Part shown: one piece after another, positions 26,953 through 35,506 of the stretch
Position numbering within the stretch: position 1 is the first letter of the stretch
Layout of the letters: every line of letters starts with the position of its first letter
Assembly: GCF_002286785.1 (NCBI RefSeq)
Contig: NZ_MUJY01000126.1
Coordinates: forward strand, 1 to 64,000
Length of the DNA: 64,000 nucleotides
Direction: 5' to 3'
From: Pseudomonas sp. PIC25
GTDB lineage: Bacteria > Pseudomonadota > Gammaproteobacteria > Pseudomonadales > Pseudomonadaceae
The notes under the pieces: generated by a model
Seen by the model: only the letters and a program-made list of their open reading frames with translations
What the model was told of the DNA's origin: nothing
Database searches by the model: none
Made by a program: the position numbers and the translations under genes

Positions 26953-28560
26953 CTATCGGCGCACGACCAGTACCAGTCCCGCCGCCAGCATCAGCCAGGC
27001 CGGCCAGGCGGCGAGACTGGTGAGGGTGACGCTGGATGCGGCCAGGGTACCGCCGCCCGCCAGCAGGATGCCGCCGATCAGGCGCAGGGCCCAGTCGTCC
27101 CGACGCTCGCGCCACGGCGGCGAAGGGTCGGCGGCGTGCGGCTGCGACATGCGCTCCAGCAGGTCGCGGGTCATGTGCGCCAGGTGCGGCACCTGCTCGA
27201 CCTGGGCCTGCAGGTTCTGCAGCAGGCTTCTCGGGCTGACGCGCTCGCGCATCCAACGCTCCAGGAAGGGTTGGGCGGTGGTCCAGAGGTCCAGATCGGG
27301 GTAGAGCTGGCGGCCGAGCCCTTCGATGTTCAGCAGCGTCTTCTGCAGCAAAACCAGTTGCGGCTGGATCTCCATATTGAAGCGGCGCGCGGTCTGGAAC
27401 AGGCGCAGCAGCAACTGGCCGAAGGAGATTTCCTTCAGCGGCTTCTCGAAGATCGGTTCGCAGACGGTGCGGATCGCCGCCTCGAATTCGTTGACCTTGG
27501 TTTCCGCCGGCACCCAGCCGGAGTCGATATGCAGTTGCGCCACCTTGCGGTAGTCGCGCTTGAAGAAGGCCACCAGGTTGCGCGCCAGGTAGTCCTGATC
27601 CTCTGGCGTGAGGCTGCCGACGATACCGCAGTCGATGGCAATGTACTGCGGGTTCCAAGGCTGGCGGGTGCTGACGAAGATGTTGCCGGGGTGCATGTCG
27701 GCGTGGAAGAAACTATCGCGGAACACCTGGGTGAAGAAGATTTCCACGCCACGCTCGGCCAGCAGCCTCATGTCGGTGCGCTGGTCTGCGAGGGTGGCGA
27801 TGTCGGTCACCGGGATGCCGTAGATGCGCTCCATCACCAGCACCTTGGGGCGGCACCAGTCCCAGTAGATTTGCGGCACGTAGAGCAGCGGCGAGTCTTC
27901 GAAGTTACGCCGCAACTGGCTGGCGTTGGCTGCCTCGCGGAGCAGATCGAGTTCGTCGTAGATGGTTTTCTCGTAATCGCTGACCACATCCACCGGATGC
28001 AGCCGGCGGGCTTCGGCGGAAATCCGTTCGGCCAGCTTGGCGAGCAGGAACAGCCAGGCGATGTCCTGGCGGATCACCGGCTTGAGGCCGGGGCGGATCA
28101 CCTTGACCACCACTTCCTCGCCGGTCTTGAGCTGGGCGGCATGGACCTGGGCCACCGAGGCCGAGGCCAGCGGCTTGCTGTCGAAGCGGGCGAAGGCCTC
28201 GCTGACCTTGAGGCCGAGCTGCGACTCGATGAGGGCGACGGATTGCTCCGGGTCGAACGGTGGTACCTGGTCCTGCAGCTTGGCCAGTTCGTCGGCGATG
28301 TCCGGCGGCAGCAGGTCGCGGCGGGTGGACAGCAACTGGCCGAACTTGATGAAGATCGGGCCGAGGTCTTCCAGTGCCAGGCGCAGGCATTCGCCACGGG
28401 TCAGGTGGGTCTTGCGGCGTGGCAGCCAGCGCCAGGGCAGGGCGTAGCTGAGGGTGCGCAGCCACCAGGGCAGCGGCAGTTCGAGGAGCAGGTCGTCGAG
28501 ACGATAGCGGATGACCACGCTCTGGATGCGGAGCAGACGGCGGGCGGCGAGCAGCTTCAT
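26953..28560 (-). CDS. ubiB: ubiquinone biosynthesis protein kinase-like UbiB
   Basis: UbiB is an atypical kinase/ATPase (ADCK/ABC1 family) needed for ubiquinone synthesis at the inner membrane. The 535-residue protein has the KxGQ motif in [17 protein letters not shown], the Ala-rich loop [18 protein letters not shown] as catalytic loop, and a C-terminal pair of hydrophobic segments ([34 protein letters not shown]). It overlaps ubiJ by four bases. Confidence 0.96.
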   Translation of the reverse strand: MKLLAARRLLRIQSVVIRYRLDDLLLELPLPWWLRTLSYALPWRWLPRRKTHLTRGECLRLALEDLGPIFIKFGQLLSTRRDLLPPDIADELAKLQDQVPPFDPEQSVALIESQLGLKVSEAFARFDSKPLASASVAQVHAAQLKTGEEVVVKVIRPGLKPVIRQDIAWLFLLAKLAERISAEARRLHPVDVVSDYEKTIYDELDLLREAANASQLRRNFEDSPLLYVPQIYWDWCRPKVLVMERIYGIPVTDIATLADQRTDMRLLAERGVEIFFTQVFRDSFFHADMHPGNIFVSTRQPWNPQYIAIDCGIVGSLTPEDQDYLARNLVAFFKRDYRKVAQLHIDSGWVPAETKVNEFEAAIRTVCEPIFEKPLKEISFGQLLLRLFQTARRFNMEIQPQLVLLQKTLLNIEGLGRQLYPDLDLWTTAQPFLERWMRERVSPRSLLQNLQAQVEQVPHLAHMTRDLLERMSQPHAADPSPPWRERRDDWALRLIGGILLAGGGTLAASSVTLTSLAAWPAWLMLAAGLVLVVRR

Positions 28561-29180
28561 TCGTTATCGCTGGGCTTGAGTTTGTCGGTGAGGCGCTCGA
28601 TGCGCGCGTCGAGTCGGTCGAGCGCGAGCTTGAGGCTGTCCAGTTCGGCGAATCGCGCTTCGGCTTCGCGGCGGCCGACCAGGGTACGCGACTCTTCGCT
28701 GAGGTAGTCGGCGAGGTCTTGGCGCAGGCTGTCCAGGCTGTTACCGGCCCAGTTCGCGCGGCTGCGCAGGTGGCTGCCGAGCAGATGACTGCCGACCGGG
28801 CCGAGCCAGCGCGACAGTTCGTATTCCCAGTCCAGTTCGAGGTCTTGGAGAATACCCGCGAGATCGAGCAGCACGGCACTGTCGCCGTTCAGGTCCACGT
28901 CCGGGCCATGCAGCACGGCGGTCTTGTGGCGGGTCGTAGCGAGGCGCAGGAGAGTCGCAGCGGGAGCGCTCAGGCGGCAGTCGACGGGCGCTTCCCATTG
29001 ACCGGCCAGTTGCAGGCCTTCGGCGCCGGGCAGGAGATAGAGGCGGACGGCGGGCGACTGGCAGTCGATTTCGATGACCTTGCCGGCCAGTTTCGTCAGG
29101 CGCGGCAGCGCGGTCCCGTCCAGTCGCAGGACGCGATTGACGCCGTGCTCAACGCCGGCGAGCAGGGCGGTGCCGAGCAT
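28557..29180 (-). CDS. ubiJ: ubiquinone biosynthesis accessory factor UbiJ (SCP2 domain)
   Basis: A 207-residue lipid-binding accessory protein of the aerobic ubiquinone complex. The N-terminal SCP2 domain is visible ([35 protein letters not shown]), and a C-terminal coiled-coil ([25 protein letters not shown]) ends the protein. Position between ubiE and ubiB is diagnostic. One-base overlap with the ubiE stop. Confidence 0.93.
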   Translation of the reverse strand: MLGTALLAGVEHGVNRVLRLDGTALPRLTKLAGKVIEIDCQSPAVRLYLLPGAEGLQLAGQWEAPVDCRLSAPAATLLRLATTRHKTAVLHGPDVDLNGDSAVLLDLAGILQDLELDWEYELSRWLGPVGSHLLGSHLRSRANWAGNSLDSLRQDLADYLSEESRTLVGRREAEARFAELDSLKLALDRLDARIERLTDKLKPSDNE

Positions 29181-29950
29181 CAGGGCTTGATGCCGCGGTG
29201 CAGGGCGACGATGCCGCCGGTCATGTTGTGGTAGGTCACCCGCTCGAAGCCGGCGTCGGCCATCATCGCCTTGAGCGTTTCCTGGTCCGGATGCATGCGG
29301 ATCGATTCGGCGAGGTAGCGGTAGCTGTCGGCGTCGTTGGTGATCAGCTTGCCCATCAGCGGCAGCAGGCTGAAGGAGTAGGCGTCGTAGGCTTTCGACA
29401 GCAGGCCGTTGGTGGGCTTGGAGAACTCCAGCACCAGCAGGCGGCCGCCGGGCTTGAGCACGCGCAGCATGGAGCGCAGGGCGTCTTCCTTGTGGGTCAC
29501 GTTGCGCAGGCCGAAGGCGATGGTGACGCAGTCGAAGTGGTTATCCGGGAAGGGCAGCTTCTCCGCGTCGGCCTGGACGAATTTGACGTTGCCGGCGACG
29601 CCCAGGTCGAGCAGCCGGTCGCGGCCGACCTTGAGCATGGATTCGTTGATATCGGCCAGCACCACTTCGCCGGTGGGGCCGACCAGGCGGGCGAACTGCT
29701 TGGTCAGATCGCCGGTGCCGCCTGCGATGTCGAGCACCCGGTTGCCCACGCGCACACCGGACAGTTCGATGGTGAAACGCTTCCACAACCGGTGTACGCC
29801 GCCGGACATCAGGTCGTTCATCAGGTCATACTTGGCCGCCACCGAATGGAATACCTCGGCCACCTTCTGCGCCTTCTGGCTTTCCGGCACGTTCTGGTAG
29901 CCGAAGTGGGTGGTGGGTTCGGTATCGCTGCCTTTGCGTGGATCGTTCAT
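29180..29950 (-). CDS. ubiE: ubiquinone/menaquinone C-methyltransferase UbiE
   Basis: UbiE is the SAM-dependent C-methyltransferase of ubiquinone synthesis. The 256-residue protein starts [22 protein letters not shown] and has motif [18 protein letters not shown], motif [20 protein letters not shown] and the C-terminal [18 protein letters not shown] 29950 is preferred; a GTG at 29962 would add four residues. First gene of ubiE-ubiJ-ubiB. Confidence 0.96.
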   Translation of the reverse strand: MNDPRKGSDTEPTTHFGYQNVPESQKAQKVAEVFHSVAAKYDLMNDLMSGGVHRLWKRFTIELSGVRVGNRVLDIAGGTGDLTKQFARLVGPTGEVVLADINESMLKVGRDRLLDLGVAGNVKFVQADAEKLPFPDNHFDCVTIAFGLRNVTHKEDALRSMLRVLKPGGRLLVLEFSKPTNGLLSKAYDAYSFSLLPLMGKLITNDADSYRYLAESIRMHPDQETLKAMMADAGFERVTYHNMTGGIVALHRGIKP

Positions 29951-30142
29951 GGTCGCTGTCACCGGGAAAAAGTGGCGGCCATTCTAAACCTAAAAGCGGC
30001 GGCAGGCTTCAAGCCGCGTGCGGCGGGAAAAGCCGTTGAACGCTATCGCTGCCGCCGGGATGGCGGCGATATGCCGTTGTCTTGCAGGTTCCAGCCGATG
30101 CCTTGTTATAGTGCGTTAAATAGTCGCAGCCAGGAGTCCTGC

Positions 30143-30418
30143 ATGTCCCGCATTACCGTCGAACGCTCTCATTCGCTTGGCCGGGCCGCCGCCCGGGCGA
30201 AAGCCGAGCACCTGGCCGAGCGTCTGGCCAGCGAATACCACGTCGAGTACCACTGGGAGGGCGATACCCTGGCCTTCAACCGCAGCGGCGCGCATGGGCG
30301 TATCGAGGTCGGCGAGGATCAGGTGCGGGTCGAGGTGAAGCTGGGGTTGCTGCTGTCGGCCCTGGGCGGCACCATCAAGCGGGAAATCGAGAAGGGACTG
30401 GACGAGTTCCTCGGTTGA
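30143..30418 (+). CDS. polyhydroxyalkanoic acid system family protein
   Basis: A 91-residue protein (MSRITVERSHSLGRAAARAKAEHLAERLASEYHVEYHWEGD) of the PHA-granule-associated small-protein family found upstream of phasin genes in pseudomonads. Its role in PHA is assigned by location; biochemical function is unknown. CAGGAG lies six bases before ATG 30143. Confidence 0.82.
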   Translation: MSRITVERSHSLGRAAARAKAEHLAERLASEYHVEYHWEGDTLAFNRSGAHGRIEVGEDQVRVEVKLGLLLSALGGTIKREIEKGLDEFLG

Positions 30419-30536
30419 TCCGACGCCATCCGCCCGGGCAAACCTAGTATGCGGTTTCTAATTTTTCTCTCTACCTTGCGCTTAAGCCCGTAATCCGTAC
30501 GGGCGGTTCCCATCCCTTTTGCGCATGAGGTGCATC

Positions 30537-30974
30537 ATGGCCAAGGTAGCCGTTATCAAGAAAGCCGAAAGCAAGACCACGCTGATCAGCGATGCCAAAT
30601 ACTACGCGCGGCAAATCTGGCTGGCGGGCCTGGGCGCCTATGCCAAGGCCGGCCAGGAAGGCGTCGAGTACTTCAAGGAACTGGTGAAGACCGGCGAAGG
30701 TGTCGAGAAGAAGGGCAAGAAGCTGGTCGACAAGCAGGTCGAGGCGGCCAACACCCAGATCGACACCGTGAAGAACAGTGTGAAGGAGAAGGTCGACGTT
30801 CAGCTGGACAAGGTCGAGAAGGCCTTCGACAGCCGTGTGGCCAGCGCCCTGAACCGCATTGGTATTCCCTCCAAGCAGGATGTTGAGGCACTCTCTGCTA
30901 AGCTCGATGTGTTGAATGCGATGCTCGACCGTGTCGCTGAGACCAAGCTCGAGCGTGCCGCGAAGACTCAATAA
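30537..30974 (+). CDS. phaI: phasin PhaI
   Basis: A 145-residue granule-coating phasin. It contains YYARQIWLAGLGAYAKAGQEGVEYFKELVKTGE, the PHA-granule-binding region shared with PhaF, then a helical heptad-like C-terminus (DVQLDKVEKAFDSRVASALNRIG). ATG 30537 is the family start; ATG 30519 would add six non-conserved residues. Ten bases precede phaF. Confidence 0.94.
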   Translation: MAKVAVIKKAESKTTLISDAKYYARQIWLAGLGAYAKAGQEGVEYFKELVKTGEGVEKKGKKLVDKQVEAANTQIDTVKNSVKEKVDVQLDKVEKAFDSRVASALNRIGIPSKQDVEALSAKLDVLNAMLDRVAETKLERAAKTQ

Positions 30975-30984
30975 GGAGAGCAGG

Positions 30985-31854
30985 ATGGCAGGCAAGAAGA
31001 AAGTCGAAAAAGAAACCAGTTCCTGGATCGGCGAGGTCGAGAAATATTCCCGCCAAATCTGGCTCGCAGGTCTGGGCGCCTATTCGAAGATCAGTCAGGA
31101 CGGTACCAAGCTGTTCGACACCTTGGTCAAGGACGGCGAAAAGGCGGAAAAAATGGCTAAGACCGAAGTCGACAAGCAAGTCGAGGCGGTCAAATCTTCT
31201 GCCCTGTCAGCCAAAACCAGGGTGGCGGAGGTCAAGGGCAAGGCCCTGGGCAAGTGGAGCGAGCTGGAAGAGGCGTTCGACAAGCGCCTGAACAGCGCGA
31301 TCTCGCGCCTGGGCGTGCCGAGCCGCAACGAGGTCAAGGAGCTGAACGCCAAGGTCGATTCCCTGACCAAACAGTTGGAGAAGCTCACGGGCGTCTCGGC
31401 GGCCACGGTCAAGCCGGCAGCGGCGAAACCGGCTCCGAAGGCCGCCGCGAAACCAGTGGCTGCTGCCAAGAAGCCGGCCGCGAAAGCCGCCGCTTCGGCT
31501 GTCAAGCCTGCGGCGAAACCCGCGGCGAAGGCAGCTAGCAAGCCGGCGGCCAAACCCGCGGCCAAGGCAGCAGCGAAGCCGGCAGCCGCCGCTAAGCCCG
31601 CAGCGAAACCGGCTGCCAAGCCTGCCGCCAAACCGGCAGCCGCGACGGCGAAGAAACCAGCGGCGAAAAAGACCGCTGCTCCGAAAGCGGCGGCCCCCAA
31701 GGCCAATGCACCGAAAGCCGCTAAGCCGGCAGCGGCGAAACCGGCAGCCGCCGCGAAGCCTGCGGCTTCGGCAACCACTGCAGCACCGGCGGCTGCTCCG
31801 GCCGCAACTCCGGCTCCCGCCGCAACTCCGGCGAATCCCGGCACTCCGTCCTGA
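30985..31854 (+). CDS. phaF: phasin and nucleoid-associated protein PhaF
   Basis: A 289-residue two-part protein. Residues 1-150 form the granule-binding phasin domain (WIGEVEKYSRQIWLAGLGAYSKISQDGTKLFDTLVKDG) with a leucine-zipper-like stretch. Residues about 155-270 are a histone-H1-like tail of KPAAKPAA and KKPAAK repeats that binds DNA. PhaF of pseudomonads links granules to the nucleoid for segregation. AAGGAG at 30974-30979 serves the ATG. Confidence 0.95.
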   Translation: MAGKKKVEKETSSWIGEVEKYSRQIWLAGLGAYSKISQDGTKLFDTLVKDGEKAEKMAKTEVDKQVEAVKSSALSAKTRVAEVKGKALGKWSELEEAFDKRLNSAISRLGVPSRNEVKELNAKVDSLTKQLEKLTGVSAATVKPAAAKPAPKAAAKPVAAAKKPAAKAAASAVKPAAKPAAKAASKPAAKPAAKAAAKPAAAAKPAAKPAAKPAAKPAAATAKKPAAKKTAAPKAAAPKANAPKAAKPAAAKPAAAAKPAASATTAAPAAAPAATPAPAATPANPGTPS

Positions 31855-31873
31855 GTGACACCGATGGACCCGG

Positions 31874-31900
31874 ACGCCTGGCCATGTGCCGGGCGTTCGC
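31874..31900. terminator. hairpin between convergent phaF and phaD
   Basis: ACGCCTGGC (31874-31882) pairs with GCCGGGCGT (31888-31896), with one G-T pair and a five-base loop. A weak T-containing stretch follows. It probably ends the phaIF transcript. Confidence 0.5.
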
Positions 31901-31953
31901 GTTTCTGGGGGAGAGCCTGTTCACGATCTGCTGCGCATCGGCGACACGGTGAG

Positions 31954-32568
31954 TCAGGCGTCCAGGTATCGCCGGGCGAGCTGTTCCGCTGCCTGGCGCG
32001 AGCCGTTGGTGAGATGGGGTGCCACCAGCATCATGACCTGATACACCACCAGCCGGACTTCGCCGTTGCTGCCGAGGATGCGCTGGTAATCCAGTGAGAA
32101 CAGCAGGGTGAGGGTGATCTGTTCCACCAGTTGGCCGAGAGCCTGGGTGTCGCTGACCAGTTGATCGCGTGCCTTCAGTTGGCCGAGCAGGGTGGCCAGG
32201 GTGCGCTTGAGCACGTTCAGCCACTGACGGATACCGCGCGCCAGCTTGGGCAGGCGGCCGGCCAGATTGGACAGATCCTGGAACAGAAAACGGTATTGCG
32301 CCAGGCGTTCGACGATCAGGTGCAGGAACAGCCAGTGCTCCTCGGCACTCAGCTCGACATCGCCGGGCGGGTCGAGCAGCGGTGCCAGATCCTCCTGGAA
32401 ACGCTCGAACAGGGCGAGGACCAGCGGTTCCTTGCCATGGAAGTGGTAATAGAGATTGCCCGGACTGATCCCCATTTCGGTGGCGATTTCCAGGGTGGAG
32501 ACGTTAGGTTCGCCCCGTTGGTTGAACAGCGCCAGGGCGCATTCGAGGATGCGGTCGCGGGTTTTCAT
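31954..32568 (-). CDS. phaD: TetR-type PHA regulator PhaD
   Basis: A 204-residue TetR-like protein: MKTRDRILECALALFNQRGEPNVSTLEIATEMGISPGNLYYHFHGKEPLVLALFERF, then a long helical ligand domain. PhaD of fluorescent pseudomonads is an activator of the pha promoters and responds to acyl-CoA intermediates. Last gene of phaC1ZC2D. Confidence 0.94.
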   Translation of the reverse strand: MKTRDRILECALALFNQRGEPNVSTLEIATEMGISPGNLYYHFHGKEPLVLALFERFQEDLAPLLDPPGDVELSAEEHWLFLHLIVERLAQYRFLFQDLSNLAGRLPKLARGIRQWLNVLKRTLATLLGQLKARDQLVSDTQALGQLVEQITLTLLFSLDYQRILGSNGEVRLVVYQVMMLVAPHLTNGSRQAAEQLARRYLDA

Positions 32569-32600
32569 CCTGTCTTCTTGTTGTCGCTTCCTGTGGGGAA

Positions 32601-32622
32601 GCTGGCCGGATTTCCGGCCAGC
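32601..32622 (-). terminator. hairpin between phaC2 and phaD
   Basis: GCTGGCCGG (32601-32609) and CCGGCCAGC (32614-32622) form a perfect nine-base stem with a four-base loop, ten bases after the phaC2 stop. There is no U-tract, so partial read-through into phaD is likely. Confidence 0.5.
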
Positions 32623-32631
32623 GGGGCCCGG

Positions 32632-34314
32632 TCAGCGTACGTGAACGTAAGTGCCGGGGGACGCCTCCATCGCCGGGTGGTTGGCATTGCCGAGGGCCAT
32701 CCGGGTTTCGTGCTGCTCGCCGGAGTGTTCCTGGATCCATTTCAGCCATTCCGGCCACCAACTGCCCTGGAAATGCTGGGCATCGTGCTGCCAGGCACGT
32801 GGATCGCTACTGAACTTGGTGCCCTCGTAATAGTTCGCCTTCGGGTTGCCCGGCGGGTTGAGGATACTCTGGATGTGCCCGCTGTTGGACAGGACGAAAC
32901 GTCGGTTGCCGCCGAGCAGCAGAGTCGAGCGGTAGACCGTATCCCACGGCGTGATGTGGTCGTTGATACCAGCCACGCTGAAGCTGTCCACGGTAACTTT
33001 CTGCAGGTCGATAGGGGTACCGCAGACTTCCAGCCCACCAGGGCGGCTCAACGGGTTGTGCTTGAACAGGTCGAGGAAATCGCCGTGCAGCGCTGCGGGC
33101 AGGCGGGTGTTGTCGTTGTTCCAGTAGAGGATATCGAAGGCGGGCGGCTGGCGGCCGAGCAGGTAGTTGTTGATCCAGTAGTTCCAGATCAGGTCGTTCG
33201 GTCGCATCCAGGCGAACACGCTGGCCATCACCCGGCCGTCCAGCACACCGCGTTGGTAGGAGCGGCGCTTGGCGGTTTCCAGGGTCTTTTCGTCGACGAA
33301 CAGGGTGGCCGGCGTGTCGATCTGGCTGTCCATCAGGCTGACCAGGTAGGTGGAGCTGGCCACCTTGCGCAACTGACGGCGGGCCTGCAGATGGCCTTGC
33401 AGAGCCGCGGTGGTCAAGCCGCCGGCGCAGGCGCCCAGCAGGTTGACGTCGCGTGTTCCGCAGATGGCGCGGCAGACGTCCAGTGCCTGCTCCACGGCCT
33501 GCACGTAAGTGGACAGCCCCCATTCGCGATGGCGCGCGTCCGGGTTGCGCCAACTGATGATGAACACTTGCAGACCGTTCTTCAGGGCGTACTGGACGAA
33601 GCTCTTTTCCGGGCTCAGATCGAAGATGTAGAACTTGTTGATCTGCGGCGGGACGATCAGCAGCGGGCGGGCGTACTGCTTTTCGCTCATCGGCTTGTAC
33701 TGGATCAGCTCCAGTAGCTCGTTGCGGAACACCACGGCACCCGGGGTGACGGCCAGGTTGCGGCCGACCTCGAAGGCCCGCTTGCTGACCTGGCTGGGCA
33801 AGCCGTTGTTGTGCAGCAGGTCCTCGAACAGGTGGCTCACCCCTTTGAAGAAGCTGGCGCCGCCGGTGTTGAACAGCTCCTTGACGGCCAGCGGGTTGAG
33901 CAGGCTATTGGACGGCGAGAGGGCATCGCTGAGCAGCGAGAGAACGAAGCGGGCGCGGGCGCGGTCATCGGCGTCCAGGTCGCTGTCGTCGATCCAGGCG
34001 GCGATCTGTTTCTGCCAGGCCAGGTAGGCCTGAAGGCCACGTCGATAGAAGGGGTTGAGGTGCCAGGTGGGGTCGGCGAAGCGGGAATCCTGTGGATTGG
34101 GTTTGTAGGGGGTATCGCCAATCAGCACCCGACCGAGCTGGGTGCCGAATGCCGCGAGATGCCGGGCGCTGAGGATCGGTTGGCGCAACCCTTGGAAGGC
34201 CAGGGTGCGGAAGGTGGAAAACAGGTCTCGGCCGCGTAGGCCGACCATGGCGCTTTGCGCGTTCATATACGTGGATGGGACGGGCAACGCGCTCGCCGCT
34301 GGTTTCTCTCGCAT
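32632..34314 (-). CDS. phaC2: class II poly(3-hydroxyalkanoate) polymerase PhaC2
   Basis: A 560-residue PHA synthase that polymerises medium-chain 3-hydroxyacyl-CoA. The lipase-like box is GACAGG with nucleophile Cys296. The downstream catalytic Asp and His regions are VAGINDHITPWDTVY and SNSGHIQSILNPPGNPKA. Length and class II signature are normal. Paralogue of PhaC1, separated by phaZ. Confidence 0.96.
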   Translation of the reverse strand: MREKPAASALPVPSTYMNAQSAMVGLRGRDLFSTFRTLAFQGLRQPILSARHLAAFGTQLGRVLIGDTPYKPNPQDSRFADPTWHLNPFYRRGLQAYLAWQKQIAAWIDDSDLDADDRARARFVLSLLSDALSPSNSLLNPLAVKELFNTGGASFFKGVSHLFEDLLHNNGLPSQVSKRAFEVGRNLAVTPGAVVFRNELLELIQYKPMSEKQYARPLLIVPPQINKFYIFDLSPEKSFVQYALKNGLQVFIISWRNPDARHREWGLSTYVQAVEQALDVCRAICGTRDVNLLGACAGGLTTAALQGHLQARRQLRKVASSTYLVSLMDSQIDTPATLFVDEKTLETAKRRSYQRGVLDGRVMASVFAWMRPNDLIWNYWINNYLLGRQPPAFDILYWNNDNTRLPAALHGDFLDLFKHNPLSRPGGLEVCGTPIDLQKVTVDSFSVAGINDHITPWDTVYRSTLLLGGNRRFVLSNSGHIQSILNPPGNPKANYYEGTKFSSDPRAWQHDAQHFQGSWWPEWLKWIQEHSGEQHETRMALGNANHPAMEASPGTYVHVR

Positions 34315-34417
34315 GGGGGCAACACTCCATCGTCTTAACCGTCAAGAGCCAAACAGCAAGGCTTGTACCAATACGCGCCGGAACGCATTCCAGACAGCGC
34401 GCGCAAAAGGAATCTGT

Positions 34418-34447
34418 GGCGCCTGGCCCTGTACTGGGTCAGGCGCC
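34418..34447 (-). terminator. hairpin between phaZ and phaC2
   Basis: GGCGCCTGGCCC (34418-34429) pairs with GGGTCAGGCGCC (34436-34447) through a 12-base stem with one G-T pair and a six-base loop, starting 26 bases after the phaZ stop. No U-tract on the minus strand. It may limit phaC2 expression relative to phaC1Z. Confidence 0.55.
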
Positions 34448-34472
34448 TGGGCCTCGCACTTGGATTACGCGA

Positions 34473-35330
34473 TCAGTGACTGCGCAGTGGAGCCGGCTGG
34501 GGATGCATCACTGCACGCTGCCGTTCCTCTTGGAGGAACTTCATGATGATAGGCGCTACTGCCTCCGCGCGCGTCACTAGGAACAAGTGACCATCGTCGA
34601 TGACATGCAGTTCCGAATTCGGAATGCGCCAGGCCAACAAACGCATGTTGATCAGCGGAATGATCGGGTCGTCGTCGCCGGCGAGGATCAGGGTCGGCTG
34701 CTTGATCCGGTGCAGCCAGTGGATGCTGGTCCAGCCGAGGCCGGCGAACAACTGCCAGTAATAACCCAGCTTGCCCGAGGAGCGCACCTTGCTTGCATGG
34801 GCCATGGCCAGGTTGGGGTCGCGGCGAAAGGCGCCGCCGTAGATATCGGGTGCGATCTGCACGCCGTAGGACGGCTGGATGTAGCGCCGTGGGCTGGCCA
34901 TGCGCCAGAGCACCTTGGGCTTGCCGGGGATCATCGCGGCGCCGGCCGAAGTGGCGGCGAGCACCAGCTTCTTGCAGCGCTCCGGGTAGTCGTGGGCGAA
35001 CTGCTGGGCCAGGGCGCCGCCCCAGGATACGCCGATGGCATTGACCCGGCCGTAGTCGAGGTAATCGAGCATCCGGGCCGCCAGCTTGGCCAGGCCGGGA
35101 AAGCGGTAGGGCTTGCTCGGCGTGGAGGAACCGCCGACACCGGGAACGTCGAAGGCGATCACTTCCTGATCCGGGTCCAGGGCCTGGACGAAGGGGAACA
35201 CCAGTTCCAGGTTGGCGCCGATGCCGTTGAAGATCAGCAGCGGCGTCAGGTGCGGCTTGCCTGGCCGCACGGCGGTACGGATGGTCTGGCCGTCCAGGTC
35301 GATGGTGCGGAATACGAAAGGTTGCAGCAT
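34473..35330 (-). CDS. phaZ: intracellular PHA depolymerase PhaZ
   Basis: A 285-residue alpha/beta hydrolase that mobilises stored medium-chain PHA. The nucleophile motif is GVSWGG near residue 102, with Asp and His in LAGDDDPIIP and VIDDGHLFL. Location between phaC1 and phaC2 is diagnostic. ATG 35330 (MLQPFVFRTIDLDGQTIR) is the family start; the frame is open upstream into the phaC1-phaZ gap. Confidence 0.95.
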   Translation of the reverse strand: MLQPFVFRTIDLDGQTIRTAVRPGKPHLTPLLIFNGIGANLELVFPFVQALDPDQEVIAFDVPGVGGSSTPSKPYRFPGLAKLAARMLDYLDYGRVNAIGVSWGGALAQQFAHDYPERCKKLVLAATSAGAAMIPGKPKVLWRMASPRRYIQPSYGVQIAPDIYGGAFRRDPNLAMAHASKVRSSGKLGYYWQLFAGLGWTSIHWLHRIKQPTLILAGDDDPIIPLINMRLLAWRIPNSELHVIDDGHLFLVTRAEAVAPIIMKFLQEERQRAVMHPQPAPLRSH

Positions 35331-35388
35331 GTACTGAGCCCTATGGATTGAACCGCTGGGAACAGCGGTCCGGCGCGTTCCCAGAGTG

Positions 35389-35423
35389 ACGAAGCCGGGT
35401 GCCGGTCCTGGTCCGGGCTTCGT
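35389..35423 (-). terminator. hairpin between phaC1 and phaZ
   Basis: ACGAAGCC (35389-35396) pairs with GGCTTCGT (35416-35423); the 19-base interval is GC-rich and may pair further. It lies midway in the 176-base phaC1-phaZ gap. No U-tract, so it is a weak terminator or processing site at most. Confidence 0.4.
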
Positions 35424-35506
35424 TGGCGGCACACCGGCCATGATCGGCCGCCATTGCGTAAGGCACGTCCGGGTGCCTTGGGCAGTACTGCGCAAGGTGC
35501 ATGCTG

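Noticed and set aside
26899-28707. 602-codon open frame on the plus strand
   Set aside because: Antisense of ubiB; low-complexity Q/R/G composition.
29198-30142. long plus-strand extension upstream of the PHA-system protein
   Set aside because: It lies antisense to ubiE; the real gene starts at 30143 with a good ribosome site.
31410-31800. tandem DNA repeat or CRISPR-like array
   Set aside because: The repetition is the Lys-Pro-Ala coding tail of PhaF, irregular at DNA level and without spacers.
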